Position numbers and translations under genes: made by a program. From Microbacterium halophytorum (GTDB lineage: Bacteria > Actinomycetota > Actinomycetes > Actinomycetales > Microbacteriaceae), in assembly GCF_002970975.1 (NCBI RefSeq), contig NZ_KZ672983.1:248001-312000 (forward strand): DNA of 64,000 nt, read 5' to 3'. Of the stretch, positions 18,101 to 25,222 are shown piece by piece. The notes under the pieces were generated by a model. That model had not been told where the DNA came from and ran no database searches. It saw only the letters and a list, made by a program, of their open reading frames with translations. Position 1 is the first letter of the stretch, and the number at the start of each line of letters is the position of its first letter.

Positions 18101-18320
18101 GCGGACCGGCACCGCGCGGGCATGGCCGGCGAGCTGGAGCCGCGTCGCGGTGGATCTCGACGGCTGGAGCGGCGTCGACGCCGTCACCGAGATCGAAGTG
18201 GGGCTGCGCCGAGTCGGCGTCGGGCCGATCCCGCTGGCCCTTCACGCCCCCGCAACCGACGGTCGCGACGGCTTCCACCTGGGGGAGGTCGGCGTCAGCG
18301 GACTGCGCAGAACGTGGTGA
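15192..18320 (+). CDS. GH78 alpha-L-rhamnosidase
   Basis: A 1042-residue enzyme with the GH78 plan: an N-terminal Ig-like domain (SPTPRLTWPVE, then PFSRYQWSVQPL), a jelly-roll domain (RAWLMLTAQGLVRVSIGGRVV), and an (alpha/alpha)6 catalytic barrel. The signature GVPEDCPTREQAAWTGDA, at about residues 447-464, includes acidic residues of the active site. GTFWESWW, near residue 720, is also family-typical. It removes terminal alpha-L-rhamnose. The barrel and C-terminal sandwich end near residue 836; about 200 further residues form a Pro/Ala linker plus a predicted beta-sandwich, unusual for a compact GH78 and perhaps a carbohydrate-binding module. No signal peptide is present, so it is probably cytoplasmic. 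It is divergent from the transporter operon and shares its regulatory repeats. Confidence 0.88.
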   Translation: MTDLVEARTATQPSPHPSRQTAEARAADGAPRALSVALSPTPRLTWPVEPGLDVTPATIVRVHDESGDLHDEIRLPRGAAPEATVRRPLAPFSRYQWSVQPLTAGARRTTSLLDTAAFTGEDWTASWLTAPAGSTIRRRVPRIDGVRRAWLMLTAQGLVRVSIGGRVVNASHLDPSRTDTVRALYRCYDVTDLVAGEATTLDITVGTGEWTRTGEQPRVLVELVVRDDADGLVRVAPDEASPLLRSAITVDEPFYLERHEPRVDGSATGGSPGLVEDPHPSFPLPSSIGPDPAPPIRRIATRGLRELARGPGVRVFDAGTNIAGRARIALPHPLPEGTTVRLTHGEHLDRERRLDTTNLSMPQDRDRPRQVLEWVSDGRATTIEPWFAYYGFRYVEATGLPATLEVVAEADLMHSDVRAAGRIDTDSRVITELLARAERTFLNNVHGVPEDCPTREQAAWTGDAASVAEYALAAFRSETFLRKWIQDLVTSIRPSGELPSVAPDVRADKFRADPVWGAALHRLLHGHWMHYGDAELVDSALPALRRWADFQWSGRDEQGIVGEAPVSHGQDWLALEQTPAQLLHTAAVIDCLETLAALETALGTASEARRRVSQAAALRTAARAAFVDSDRGVVANGSQGSYAVALEAGVLTEAEAPLAVRRIVGDIRARGSRVSGGFATVRAIVRTLSAAGEHRTLLDVVSQPAEPGVGAMLATGPGTFWESWWIDPENVGTGSLDHVGLGGPFAGWVWEGVLGLRPTSPGYRSFDLEPVLIGGMERLAVTTPLPRGDLSIAVARAGDLMTVSTTVPGGTSGRLRLPDGRSVRLTAGAHRFECRLRSAGSDPAERAGSPPPVAAPVPWQAPPLAPVAADVDRPPFRMSAASLSPGAGEPAATDRERLDCTPVPHAQPPGPVVEVRAGTPAASPTVVLRPEQPLDLRGARFAYASLDLCLARPETTCHLLLIVRSADGSERTGTARAWPASWSRVAVDLDGWSGVDAVTEIEVGLRRVGVGPIPLALHAPATDGRDGFHLGEVGVSGLRRTW

Positions 18321-18377
18321 GGGATGCCGCGGCGTGCGCCGGGCAGGCGTCGACAGCTCCGCGCGACGGGGCTCCGC

Positions 18378-18746
18378 TCAGAACGCGCAGCGCTGGTCGG
18401 CGAGGCGCGCGTCGTCGCGGCTGCCCGGCACGAGCGGCGGACGATCGGCGGGCGTCGCCGCCGGGTGCTCGTGGATCGCGTGCAGGATCGCGTCCCACAG
18501 CACGAGGTCTTCGTTCTCGCTGTCGAACATGCGCCCGCCCGCGTGCCGGTCGGCGCGCACGATGATGAACGCCCACGCCTTCAGGTAGTCGACGCCGCAC
18601 CACTCGGGCACCCGGCCCGTGCGGCTGTACTCCTCGTCGGCGGGCGCGAGCAGCTCGCGGAAGCGCTCGAGGTGCACGAACCTGTCGTACCCGTTGTACT
18701 CGTGGGCCCACTCGACCTGTGCCCGGCGAAGGTCCTGATCCGTCAT
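18378..18746 (-). CDS. Conserved hypothetical protein (122 aa)
   Basis: The protein begins MTDQDLRRAQVEWAHEYNGYDRF and has a compact acidic/aromatic composition without membrane segments. WCGVDYLKAWAFIIVRADRHAGG and ENEDLVLWDAILHAIHEHP are its most patterned parts and look like amphipathic helices. I do not recognise a domain. The start at 18746 was chosen because upstream in-frame sequence belongs to the overlapping rlmN region in another frame. It is transcribed in the same direction as, and downstream of, rlmN with about 68 bp between them, so it may share that transcript. It converges on the rhamnosidase gene. Confidence 0.6.
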   Translation of the reverse strand: MTDQDLRRAQVEWAHEYNGYDRFVHLERFRELLAPADEEYSRTGRVPEWCGVDYLKAWAFIIVRADRHAGGRMFDSENEDLVLWDAILHAIHEHPAATPADRPPLVPGSRDDARLADQRCAF

Positions 18747-18814
18747 GCCGGCAGGCTCCCACGGGCCTCTGACATTCCGGTCAACGGGCACCGCGGCGGC
18801 GTTCCGCAGGGGAG

Positions 18815-20059
18815 TCAGGCCGCGGCGGTCGCGGCGCGCTCGTCCTCTTCCGTGACGACCAGCTGGCCGCACGCCCCGTCGATCTCCTTGCCGCGCGTGT
18901 CCCGGATCGTCGTGGGGATGCCCGCGTCGTTCAGGATCCGCACGAACTCCAGCTGCGCGCTCTTCGGCGAGGCGTCCCACACCGAACCGGGCGTCGGGTT
19001 CAGCGGAATCGGGTTGACGTGCACCCAGCCGCGTCCGCGCTCGTTCAGCTTGTCGGCCAGGAGGCTCGCGCGCCACGGGTGGTCGTTCATGTCGCGGATC
19101 AGCGCGTACTCGATCGAGACGCGGCGACCCGTGCGGTCGAAGTAGGCGCGCGCGGCGTCGAGCACCTCGTCGACCTTCCACCGCGAGTTGACGGGGATCA
19201 TCTCGTCGCGCAGCTCGTCGTCCGGCGCATGCAGCGACAGCGCGAAAGTGACGGGGATCTCCTCGTCGGTGAGCTTCCGGATGGCCGGCGCGAGGCCGAC
19301 CGTCGAGACCGTGATGCCGCGGGCGCTCATGCCCATGCCCGCCTTCTTGTCGGTCATCACCCGAATGGCGTGCATGACGCGGGCGTAGTTCGCCAGCGGC
19401 TCGCCCATTCCCATGAAGACGATGTTCGTCACGCGCTCGTCGTCGTGCTCCGCCTCGCCGAGATGGCCTTCGCGGATGAGCGCGTTCGCGCGCACGACCT
19501 GCTCGACGATCTCGGCCGCCGACATGTTGCGGGTGAGGCCGTTCTGACCAGTGGCGCAGAACGGGCAGTTCATGCCGCAGCCGGCCTGGCTCGACACGCA
19601 CAGCGTGATCCGACCGGGGTAGCGCATCAGCACCGACTCGACGAGCGCGCCGTCGTGCAGCTTCCACAGGAACTTGATCGTGTCGCCGTCATCGGTCTGC
19701 AGGCGCCGGACCTCGGTGAGCAGGTTCGGCAGCAGGCCGGCGACGAGCTCCTCGCGACCTTCCGCGGGGAGGTCGGTCATGCGCTCCGGGTCGGACGTGC
19801 AGTGCTGGAAGTAGTGCGTGCCGAGCTGCTTGGCGCGGAACCCCGGCATGCCGAGCTCCTTGACCTTCTCGACCCGCGCATCCGGCGTCAGGTCGGCGAG
19901 GTGCACGGGCGGCTTGCCCCGCTTGGGGCTCGCGAACTGGAGCAGCGGGCGCCCCTCGGCGTCCTTCGCCTGCTTCCACCCCTCGGCCTTCGGGCGCACC
20001 TGGCGCACGGCACCGGCGGTCTCGGCGGCGGGGCGCGCGGAGCGCTCGGAATCAGTCAT
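18815..20059 (-). CDS. rlmN: 23S rRNA (adenine-C2)-methyltransferase RlmN
   Basis: A 414-residue radical SAM enzyme that methylates C2 of A2503 in 23S rRNA and usually also A37 of some tRNAs. The iron-sulfur cluster motif is present as CGMNCPFC, with cysteines at about residues 161, 165 and 168. Other family blocks are [54 protein letters not shown] and [17 protein letters not shown]. The DACGQL-like end is represented by GACGQLVV, with the Cys that forms the methyl-Cys/disulfide intermediate. The first 50 residues are a variable actinobacterial extension. It is apparently leaderless, with TACCCT 6 nt before the ATG. Confidence 0.95.
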   Translation of the reverse strand: MTDSERSARPAAETAGAVRQVRPKAEGWKQAKDAEGRPLLQFASPKRGKPPVHLADLTPDARVEKVKELGMPGFRAKQLGTHYFQHCTSDPERMTDLPAEGREELVAGLLPNLLTEVRRLQTDDGDTIKFLWKLHDGALVESVLMRYPGRITLCVSSQAGCGMNCPFCATGQNGLTRNMSAAEIVEQVVRANALIREGHLGEAEHDDERVTNIVFMGMGEPLANYARVMHAIRVMTDKKAGMGMSARGITVSTVGLAPAIRKLTDEEIPVTFALSLHAPDDELRDEMIPVNSRWKVDEVLDAARAYFDRTGRRVSIEYALIRDMNDHPWRASLLADKLNERGRGWVHVNPIPLNPTPGSVWDASPKSAQLEFVRILNDAGIPTTIRDTRGKEIDGACGQLVVTEEDERAATAAA

Positions 20060-20065
20060 AGGAAA

Positions 20066-20071
20066 AGGGTA
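20066..20071 (-). promoter_or_regulatory. -10 box of the rlmN leaderless promoter
   Basis: TACCCT on the minus strand ends 6 nt before the rlmN ATG at 20059. There is no Shine-Dalgarno sequence between them. It fits the TANNNT consensus seen at several other starts in the window. Confidence 0.5.
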
Positions 20072-20174
20072 CGCGGCAGGCCCTGGGAGGCCTACGGGTA
20101 TACCGCGGCTCCGGATCCCGACACGCTCAGCCGAACGGGCAGTTCTCCCCTGGGGTCTTCCGTGCGGTTATGAG

Positions 20175-20180
20175 TAGGCT
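20175..20180 (+). promoter_or_regulatory. Possible -10 box for the lipoprotein gene
   Basis: TAGGCT lies about 75 nt before the ATG at 20258, leaving a normal leader with an AGGAG ribosome binding site at 20248-20252. No clear -35 box is seen. Confidence 0.3.
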
Positions 20181-20257
20181 GAGTGCATCCGGCGGCGGTT
20201 CACGGGGGGACGCGGCCGGATCCTTCCTGCTTCCCCACCTGACTCCCAGGAGTTCAC

Positions 20258-20722
20258 ATGGCAACCCTTCGCCGCAGCCGGGCCGTCTTCGCGATCGGCG
20301 CACTCGCACTCGTTCCCGCGGCCCTCACCGCATGCGGCGCCGGCGGCGCCGGCGGCCAGAGCGTCGCGGACGCGTGCCAGGTCGCCCAGGACGGCATGAC
20401 CCAGATCGAGTCCGACATCACGGAGGCCACCACGGCCGCCGTGTCGGGCGACGCCGAGGAGCTCAACGGCCTGATCCAGGACACGAGCGACGAGATCACC
20501 GCGATCAGCGAGGACATCACCAACGAAGAGGTCAGCGGCGCCTTCGGCGACTTCGCGACCGCTTACCAGGGCCTGGCCGACGTGCTCGCCGAGTTCGGGG
20601 AGCTCGACATGTCGGATCCCGAGGCGGCCACCACGGCAGCGGGCGAGCTGACCGAGAAGATGACCTCGGCCAGCGAGGACCTCACCACGGCGTCGAGCCA
20701 GCTCGCCGACACCTGCGGCTGA
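20258..20722 (+). CDS. Small lipoprotein of unknown function
   Basis: A 154-residue protein with a lipoprotein signal: basic start RRSR, hydrophobic core and lipobox LTAC with lipidated Cys26. The mature region is strongly acidic and predicted to be a helical bundle, with heptad-like stretches such as GLIQDTSDEITAISEDITNEE and ELTEKMTSASEDLTTASSQL. A near-N-terminal cysteine (ADACQ) and a C-terminal cysteine (ADTCG) of the mature protein may form a disulfide joining the ends of the bundle. AGGAG precedes the ATG by 5 nt. The gene stands alone, divergent from rlmN, and is followed by a strong terminator hairpin. No enzymatic motif is visible; a cell-surface or periplasm-equivalent binding role is only a guess. 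Confidence 0.75.
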   Translation: MATLRRSRAVFAIGALALVPAALTACGAGGAGGQSVADACQVAQDGMTQIESDITEATTAAVSGDAEELNGLIQDTSDEITAISEDITNEEVSGAFGDFATAYQGLADVLAEFGELDMSDPEAATTAAGELTEKMTSASEDLTTASSQLADTCG

Positions 20723-20735
20723 GCGGACGGCAACG

Positions 20736-20775
20736 GGGAATGCCCGGCGGAACATCGGTTCCGCCGGGCATTCCC
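20736..20775. terminator. Bidirectional terminator hairpin
   Basis: An 18-bp perfect stem (20736-20753 with 20758-20775) closes a 4-nt ATCG loop. It lies between the convergent lipoprotein and GntR genes. There is no T-run, as is common for high-GC actinobacterial terminators. Confidence 0.8.
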
Positions 20776-20804
20776 GCATTCGGGGCGACCGGGACCGCCG
20801 CCCG

Positions 20805-21476
20805 CTACTCGAGCCCGAACAGCGCGCGCACGAGTGCCGCGGCCTCGGCTCCGCGCCGCTGCTGCACGGAGATGCTGAGCCGTTCGGACAGGTCCGTCCA
20901 CCCTCCCACCGGCTCTGGCAGCGAGCGCAGCACGATGCTCATGAGCGGCAGCTGGTCGGCGAGAAGCCGACCGCGGGCCACGTCCTCGCCCGCCGCGACG
21001 GCGTCCATGAGCGCGACGAAGCGCTGGCGCCACTCCGCCTTCAGCGCGTGAGCGAGCTCGACGGCGGCCTCATCGACGGCCGAGAAATCGGCCTGCTCGG
21101 CCTGGGCGTACTCCAGGCCGAAGCGGATGTGCAGGGCGCACACCTCGCCGAAGTACTGGCGCAGGCGTTCGCTCTCGTCGTCGCCCAGGCGGCGCACCCG
21201 CGTCTGGCGACCCGGCCACACATCGAGGAGGCCGGAGCGCTCAAGATGCAGGATCGCCTCCCGCACGGGCGTGCGGGACACGCCGAGGCGCTCGGCGATG
21301 TCGCGATCGCGCACGGCATCGCCCGGCCCCAGCTCCCCCGTCCGGATGTCGTCGATCAGTTGTCGGTAGACCCCGTCGGAGAGCCGCTGTGCCGACACCT
21401 GCAGCGGCCCCCGTGCCTTGAGTTCGTCGCCCGCTCCCGCGAGCCTGGCCGTCGTGCGGCCCCGTATGTCGTTCAT
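20805..21476 (-). CDS. GntR-family (FCD-domain) transcriptional regulator
   Basis: A 223-residue protein. Residues of about 25-90 form the GntR winged helix: LSDGVYRQLIDDIRTGELGPGDAVRDRDIAERLGVSRTPVREAILHLERSGLL. The remainder is an all-helical FCD-like effector domain. The start at 21476 is supported by a GGGGAGAG ribosome binding site; the longer frame to 21602 was rejected. It is divergent from the F420-dependent oxidoreductase at 21737 with 260 bp between, so that gene is a plausible target; no convincing palindromic operator was spotted there. The effector is probably an organic acid, as usual for FCD members, but nothing in the sequence shows this. Confidence 0.85.
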   Translation of the reverse strand: MNDIRGRTTARLAGAGDELKARGPLQVSAQRLSDGVYRQLIDDIRTGELGPGDAVRDRDIAERLGVSRTPVREAILHLERSGLLDVWPGRQTRVRRLGDDESERLRQYFGEVCALHIRFGLEYAQAEQADFSAVDEAAVELAHALKAEWRQRFVALMDAVAAGEDVARGRLLADQLPLMSIVLRSLPEPVGGWTDLSERLSISVQQRRGAEAAALVRALFGLE

Positions 21477-21736
21477 CTCTCCCCCATCCGCGCCCTGCGG
21501 CGCCAGATCCTTCAAGGGATGGGCGTCGCCGCCCACCTCCCGCGAGCCGCGTTCGGGTGCGGCCCGTCCGGTGGTCCCCCAACCACCGCTGCGCAACAGC
21601 ATGCCAGTCGCACCGGCCCATGGGGCAAGCCCGCGCCCGATGGCTCCTCATCGCGGCCCCTCGAACGGGGCGATCGCGGTGGGGATCCTACAAACGATTC
21701 CCCGCCATCCGGGGTGCCCGGGGAAGGATTGTGAGC

Positions 21737-22741
21737 ATGCGCGAAGATGCCACCACATTCCGGATCGAACTCGGCGCCCGCGACGCCTCTCCCGAGGGCC
21801 TGACGGCCGCCGCCCGCTTCGCCGAGGAGTACGGGTACGACGGCGTGCAGGCCGCCGAGACCAAGCACGACCCGCTCATCGGGTGTGCCGTCGCCGGCGC
21901 GGCGACCGAGCGCGTGCGCCTCTCGACCGCGATCGCGGTCGCCTTCGCCCGCAGCCCGATGTCGCTGGCGCAGGCCGCGAACGACGTGCAGCTCGCGACG
22001 CGCGGGCGCTTCGCGCTCGGGCTCGGCTCGCAGGTGCAGGCGCACATCGAGAAGCGCTTCTCGATGCCGTGGTCGGCGCCGGCGCCCCGCATGCGCGAGT
22101 TCATCGCGGCCATCCGCGCGATCTGGCGTTCATGGGAGACGGGCGAGAGGCTCGCGTTCCGCGGCGAGCACTACACGCACACCCTCATGACGCCGTTCTT
22201 CGACCCCGGCCCGAACCCGTTCGGCTCGCCCGACATCTGGCTGGCGGCCGTCGGCCCCGCCATGACGAAGCTCGCCGGCGAGGCCGCCGACGGCTTCGTC
22301 GCGCACGCGTTCACGACGCGCGACTACCTCTCCGATGTGTCGCTGCCGCGCCTGGCCGCCGGCGCCGAATCCGCGGGGCGCGAGAGGCCGGATGTCGTCC
22401 TGCAGCCGTTCGTGATCGCGGCGGCCGACGAGGCCTCCCGCGCGGTGCAGGAGCGCCACGTGCGCGAGCAGATCGCGTTCTACGGCTCGACACCTTCCTA
22501 CCGCGCCGTGATGGAGCACCACGGCTGGGAGGAGGCGGCCGACCGCCTGCACGCCGCGAGCCGCCGCGGCGAGTGGGCGCAGATGGGTGCCGAGGTGACG
22601 GACGACATGCTCGACGCATTCAGCGTTGCCGGCCGTCCGGAGGACATCCGGAACCGGCTCGAGGAGCGCTTCGGCGGCCTCGCGACGACGGTGTGCGTGA
22701 ACGCGCCCGCGACCGAGGAAGAGCTCGCCGCGATCGCATGA
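21737..22741 (+). CDS. F420-dependent LLM-class (luciferase-like) oxidoreductase
   Basis: A 334-residue protein with the luciferase-like monooxygenase TIM barrel. Conserved parts are FAEEYGYDGVQAAETKHDP, ATERVRLSTAIAVAFARSPMSLAQAANDVQ, GRFALGLGSQVQAHIEKRF and PFGSPDIWLAAVGPAMTKLAGEAADGFVAH. Members of this group use reduced F420 as hydride donor rather than FMN; presence of cofE in the window agrees with that. GGGAAGGA at 21721-21728 is 8 nt before the ATG at 21737, favouring it over the GTG at 21731. The substrate is unknown. It is divergent from a GntR regulator, which may control it. Confidence 0.85.
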   Translation: MREDATTFRIELGARDASPEGLTAAARFAEEYGYDGVQAAETKHDPLIGCAVAGAATERVRLSTAIAVAFARSPMSLAQAANDVQLATRGRFALGLGSQVQAHIEKRFSMPWSAPAPRMREFIAAIRAIWRSWETGERLAFRGEHYTHTLMTPFFDPGPNPFGSPDIWLAAVGPAMTKLAGEAADGFVAHAFTTRDYLSDVSLPRLAAGAESAGRERPDVVLQPFVIAAADEASRAVQERHVREQIAFYGSTPSYRAVMEHHGWEEAADRLHAASRRGEWAQMGAEVTDDMLDAFSVAGRPEDIRNRLEERFGGLATTVCVNAPATEEELAAIA

Positions 22742-22869
22742 CGCGCGTGCGCTGACGCAGGCGCTGTCTCGGTCGCCGCCGCGCCGCTCCGCTGGCGCAG
22801 GTCGATCGCCGGATGCGGGGAGGGCGGCCCGCGTCGCTGGAACGGGGGGCTCGGAGACGCCGAACGGTG

Positions 22870-23919
22870 CTACGCCAGCGGCCAGGCGGCGAGCGCCGCG
22901 TCGATGCGGCGGCGGTCGGCCGCTCGAACCTTCTCGAACAGCTCGTGGCTCGACTCGCGCCGCGTCTTCGACAGGCCCTGCCACGTGCCGACGACCGTGC
23001 CGTCGAGGAGCACGGCCGGCTTGAAGACGCCGTTGTTCCCCGGCACGAGGGCGGCCTGCATCTCGGGTGAGGCGACCAGCGAGCGGTCCTCGTAGCCGAG
23101 GATCCACTCGTCGAAGCCCGGCACCAGGTCGATGGGGGCGTCAGGGCCATCCGGTTCGCGCACGCCGGCGACCGCGTCGGCGACGACGAAGGCCTTCGCG
23201 CCATCGACCGCGACCTCGGTGACGCCGGCCCCGGCGAGCGCGGCGCGCACCTGGCCCTTCGGGAGCTTCAGCCACCACGCGAGATCGGCGTCGGTCACGG
23301 GCCCGCGCGCCGCGACGAGGCCGCGCACGATGCCGGGCAGCGGGTCATCCGGCACCTCGCCGCTCGGTGTCGCGACGAGCTCCTGCTCCTCGCCGCGGAA
23401 CCGGCCCCAGTGCCAGGCCCCGCCGATCGCGTTGTGGACGATCAGGTGATAGCCGCGGCCGCCCGCCGCCGAGATGCCGGCGTCCTCCCACGCCTCGAGC
23501 AGTTCGGCGCGCGTCGGCCCTTCCCCGGGGCTCGCCATCATCCGGAGCCCGATGTCGCGCGCCGCCGTGATCGTCGCGTCGTCGAGCTCGAGTGCGGCGC
23601 GGCGCTTCACCGTCGCTCTGTGGAGGCGCTCGCTCGTCAGCGACAGCAGCGCGCGCAGGTGCGCGGGCGTCGTGGCGAAGAGCGTGCCGCGCACGGGCCA
23701 GGAGCGCACGAGCTCGCCGCGGTCGAACGCGGCCCGCACGTCGGCGACCGTCGTGCCGGGCGCCGACCGCATCGCGATCGCGCGGAGCACGGCCGGCAGG
23801 TCCTGCCCCTGCAGCGCGATCGCCCTGTCGACGACTTCGGCGGGCGTCAGCTCCGAGCCGCCGAGCAGGTGCGAGGCGCGGCGGAGCCGCAGCGCGTCTT
23901 CGCGCGTGAGGTTGTCCAT
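22870..23919 (-). CDS. Winged-helix DNA-binding domain-containing protein (HTH_42/AlkX-like)
   Basis: A 349-residue protein of the family typified by YcaQ and the AlkZ-type glycosylases, in which tandem winged helices bind DNA. Recognisable parts are LRRASHLLGGSELTPAEVVDRAIALQGQDLPAVLRAIAMR, RSWPVRGTLFATTPAHLRALLSL, GRGYHLIVHNAIGGAWHWGRF, and a C-terminal DLVPGFDEWILGYEDRSLV. Some relatives are DNA glycosylases for crosslinks or alkylated bases, using a QxQ-type catalytic motif; here ALQGQD supplies a Q-G-Q triad at that location, so glycosylase activity is possible but not proven. It appears leaderless, with TACCCT 6 nt before the ATG, and converges with the F420 oxidoreductase gene. Confidence 0.78.
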   Translation of the reverse strand: MDNLTREDALRLRRASHLLGGSELTPAEVVDRAIALQGQDLPAVLRAIAMRSAPGTTVADVRAAFDRGELVRSWPVRGTLFATTPAHLRALLSLTSERLHRATVKRRAALELDDATITAARDIGLRMMASPGEGPTRAELLEAWEDAGISAAGGRGYHLIVHNAIGGAWHWGRFRGEEQELVATPSGEVPDDPLPGIVRGLVAARGPVTDADLAWWLKLPKGQVRAALAGAGVTEVAVDGAKAFVVADAVAGVREPDGPDAPIDLVPGFDEWILGYEDRSLVASPEMQAALVPGNNGVFKPAVLLDGTVVGTWQGLSKTRRESSHELFEKVRAADRRRIDAALAAWPLA

Positions 23920-23925
23920 GGCGCC

Positions 23926-23931
23926 AGGGTA
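23926..23931 (-). promoter_or_regulatory. -10 box of a leaderless promoter
   Basis: TACCCT on the minus strand ends 6 nt before the ATG at 23919, identical in sequence and spacing to the rlmN -10 box at 20066-20071. Confidence 0.45.
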
Positions 23932-24020
23932 GCGGCGCAGCGCGGTTCCTGTACCGCAGATCGTCTCGGCGGACGACGACTCCTATGTCCGGAGTCAGGG
24001 AGAGCACGGGACGGCCGCGC

Positions 24021-24308
24021 CTACAGCCCTCCGTGGGCCGCCCAGCGGCGGCCCGCCTCATCGGCGGCCGCGGCGATCAGCGCATCGATCTCGGGGCTGC
24101 GCCGCACCGCGAATGACACGTAGCCGCCGCGCCCGCCGCCGACGGGGCGGCCGTAGGCCTTGGCGGCGAGCGAACCGTCGGGCAGCAGGCGCACCGTGAT
24201 CGACTGCAGTTCGAACTCCTCGCCGCGGCGCTCGCCGGTCCAGCGGAGGTGCTCGGGGATCGCGACGTTCAGCGCGAGGGCGGCGACGTCGACATCCGGT
24301 GCGGTCAT
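24021..24308 (-). CDS. Hypothetical protein (95 aa)
   Basis: A short protein beginning MTAPDVDVAALALNVAIPEH. No domain is recognised. The centre (FELQSITVRLLPDGSLAAKAYGRPVGG, then GYVSFAVRR) alternates hydrophobic and polar residues as in a small beta-sheet, and the end (SPEIDALIAAAADEAGRRWAAHGGL) is an amphipathic helix. Codon third positions are GC-rich as in neighbours. TAGCGT lies 6 nt before the ATG, which supports a real leaderless gene. It is divergent from the YigZ-family gene, with only 33 bp between the start codons. Confidence 0.6.
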   Translation of the reverse strand: MTAPDVDVAALALNVAIPEHLRWTGERRGEEFELQSITVRLLPDGSLAAKAYGRPVGGGRGGYVSFAVRRSPEIDALIAAAADEAGRRWAAHGGL

Positions 24309-24314
24309 ATCGAC

Positions 24315-24320
24315 ACGCTA
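24315..24320 (-). promoter_or_regulatory. -10 box, leaderless promoter (minus)
   Basis: TAGCGT on the minus strand ends 6 nt before the ATG at 24308. It is back to back with the plus-strand -10 box at 24330. Confidence 0.45.
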
Positions 24321-24329
24321 CCGGCCGGA

Positions 24330-24335
24330 TACGCT
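24330..24335 (+). promoter_or_regulatory. -10 box, leaderless promoter (plus)
   Basis: TACGCT ends 6 nt before the ATG at 24342. The two -10 boxes share a 33-bp intergenic gap, so each -35 region would fall inside or beyond the opposite gene start and the two polymerases could not load together. Confidence 0.45.
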
Positions 24336-24341
24336 CGGGAG

Positions 24342-24992
24342 ATGAGTACGACGTACCCCGCAACGATCGCGGCGCGCGTCGACGTCGAGCTCGAGATCAA
24401 GAAGTCGCGGTTCATCGCGCACCTGATCCCCGTGGCGTCGGTCGCGGACGCCGATACGGCGATCGCCGCGGTCCGCAAGGAGTTCTGGGACGCGCGGCAC
24501 AACTGCGTCGCGATGGTGACGGGGCTCACGGGCGACCAGGCGCGCTCGTCCGATGACGGCGAACCGTCGGGCACCGCTGGCGTGCCGATGCTCGAGGTGC
24601 TCCGCCGGCGCGGCGTGACCGACGTCGTCGCGGTCGTGACGCGCTACTTCGGGGGCGTCAAGCTGGGCGCGGGCGGCCTCGTGCGCGCGTACGGGCAGGC
24701 GGTCTCCGACGCGCTCGACGCCGCAGCGCTCGTCGACCGCCGCGCGCTCACCCGGATCTCGCTCGACGTTCCGCACGCCGATGCCGGCCGCTTCGACAAC
24801 CAGCTGCGCGCCTGGGCCGACGCGAACGACGCCGTGCTCGGCGACCCGGAGTACGGCGCGACCGCCCGGCTGAGCGTGTGGGCCCCCGACGACGCGCTCG
24901 ACGCGCTGCGGGACGACGTCGCGGCGTGGTCGGCCGGATCCGTCGCGCCCGAGACCGGCGAGGTGCGGGTCGTGGACGTGCCGCGCGGCTGA
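24342..24992 (+). CDS. YigZ/IMPACT-family protein
   Basis: A 216-residue protein of the UPF0029 (IMPACT) family. The N-terminal domain (residues 1-120) holds the signature blocks: ELEIKKSRFIAHLIPVAS, FWDARHNCVAMV, SSDDGEPSGTAGVPMLEVL and VTRYFGGVKLGAGGLVRAYG. A C-terminal ferredoxin-like domain of about 70 residues follows. The eukaryotic relative regulates the Gcn2 kinase through Gcn1; the bacterial role is unclear, and nucleic acid or ribosome binding has been suggested for the family. The start codon fits a leaderless promoter. It converges on the YkoC gene across a repeat-filled gap (24993-25222). Confidence 0.88.
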   Translation: MSTTYPATIAARVDVELEIKKSRFIAHLIPVASVADADTAIAAVRKEFWDARHNCVAMVTGLTGDQARSSDDGEPSGTAGVPMLEVLRRRGVTDVVAVVTRYFGGVKLGAGGLVRAYGQAVSDALDAAALVDRRALTRISLDVPHADAGRFDNQLRAWADANDAVLGDPEYGATARLSVWAPDDALDALRDDVAAWSAGSVAPETGEVRVVDVPRG

Positions 24993-24998
24993 CGCCGC

Positions 24999-25080
24999 GC
25001 ACAACACAGTCACGAAATCGGCCGTGAGCCGCTCCGCGGCGGTTCACGGCCCGCGCACGCGAGATCTGACTGCGTTGTGC
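24999..25080. repeat. Intergenic inverted-repeat element, copy 1
   Basis: An 82-bp unit. The outer 14-nt ends GCACAACACAGTCA (24999-25012) and TGACTGCGTTGTGC (25067-25080) are inverted repeats with one mismatch. A nested imperfect palindrome built on GCCGTGA and TTCACGGC (25021-25050) lies inside. The same CACAACGCAGTC-type ends recur at 25132 and 30985. All copies lie between convergent genes. Confidence 0.7.
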
Positions 25081-25131
25081 ACGGTTCGGGCGTGTTCTCC
25101 GCGGCACGATCGGACTGCCGACGCGACACCG

Positions 25132-25208
25132 AACGCAGTCACCGCGGCTGAGGTGCGGGGCGGTTCCGCGGCAGACGACCAGCGGACGGCGGAATCGACT
25201 GCGTTGTG
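25132..25208. repeat. Intergenic inverted-repeat element, copy 2
   Basis: The ends AACGCAGTC (25132-25140) and GACTGCGTT (25197-25205) are a perfect 9-bp inverted repeat. The right end continues GTG as in the other copies, while the left outer CACA is lost. The interior is GC-rich with CCGCGG motifs, as in copies 1 and 3. Confidence 0.6.
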
Positions 25209-25222
25209 TCGGCGGTCGCCCG

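Noticed and set aside
23978-23996. GACTCC/GGAGTC 6-bp hairpin as terminator
   Set aside because: The stem is short with a 7-nt loop and could occur by chance in such GC-rich DNA.
24999-25208. CRISPR-like array
   Set aside because: The two units are inverted-repeat elements rather than direct repeats with constant spacers, and no cas gene is near.
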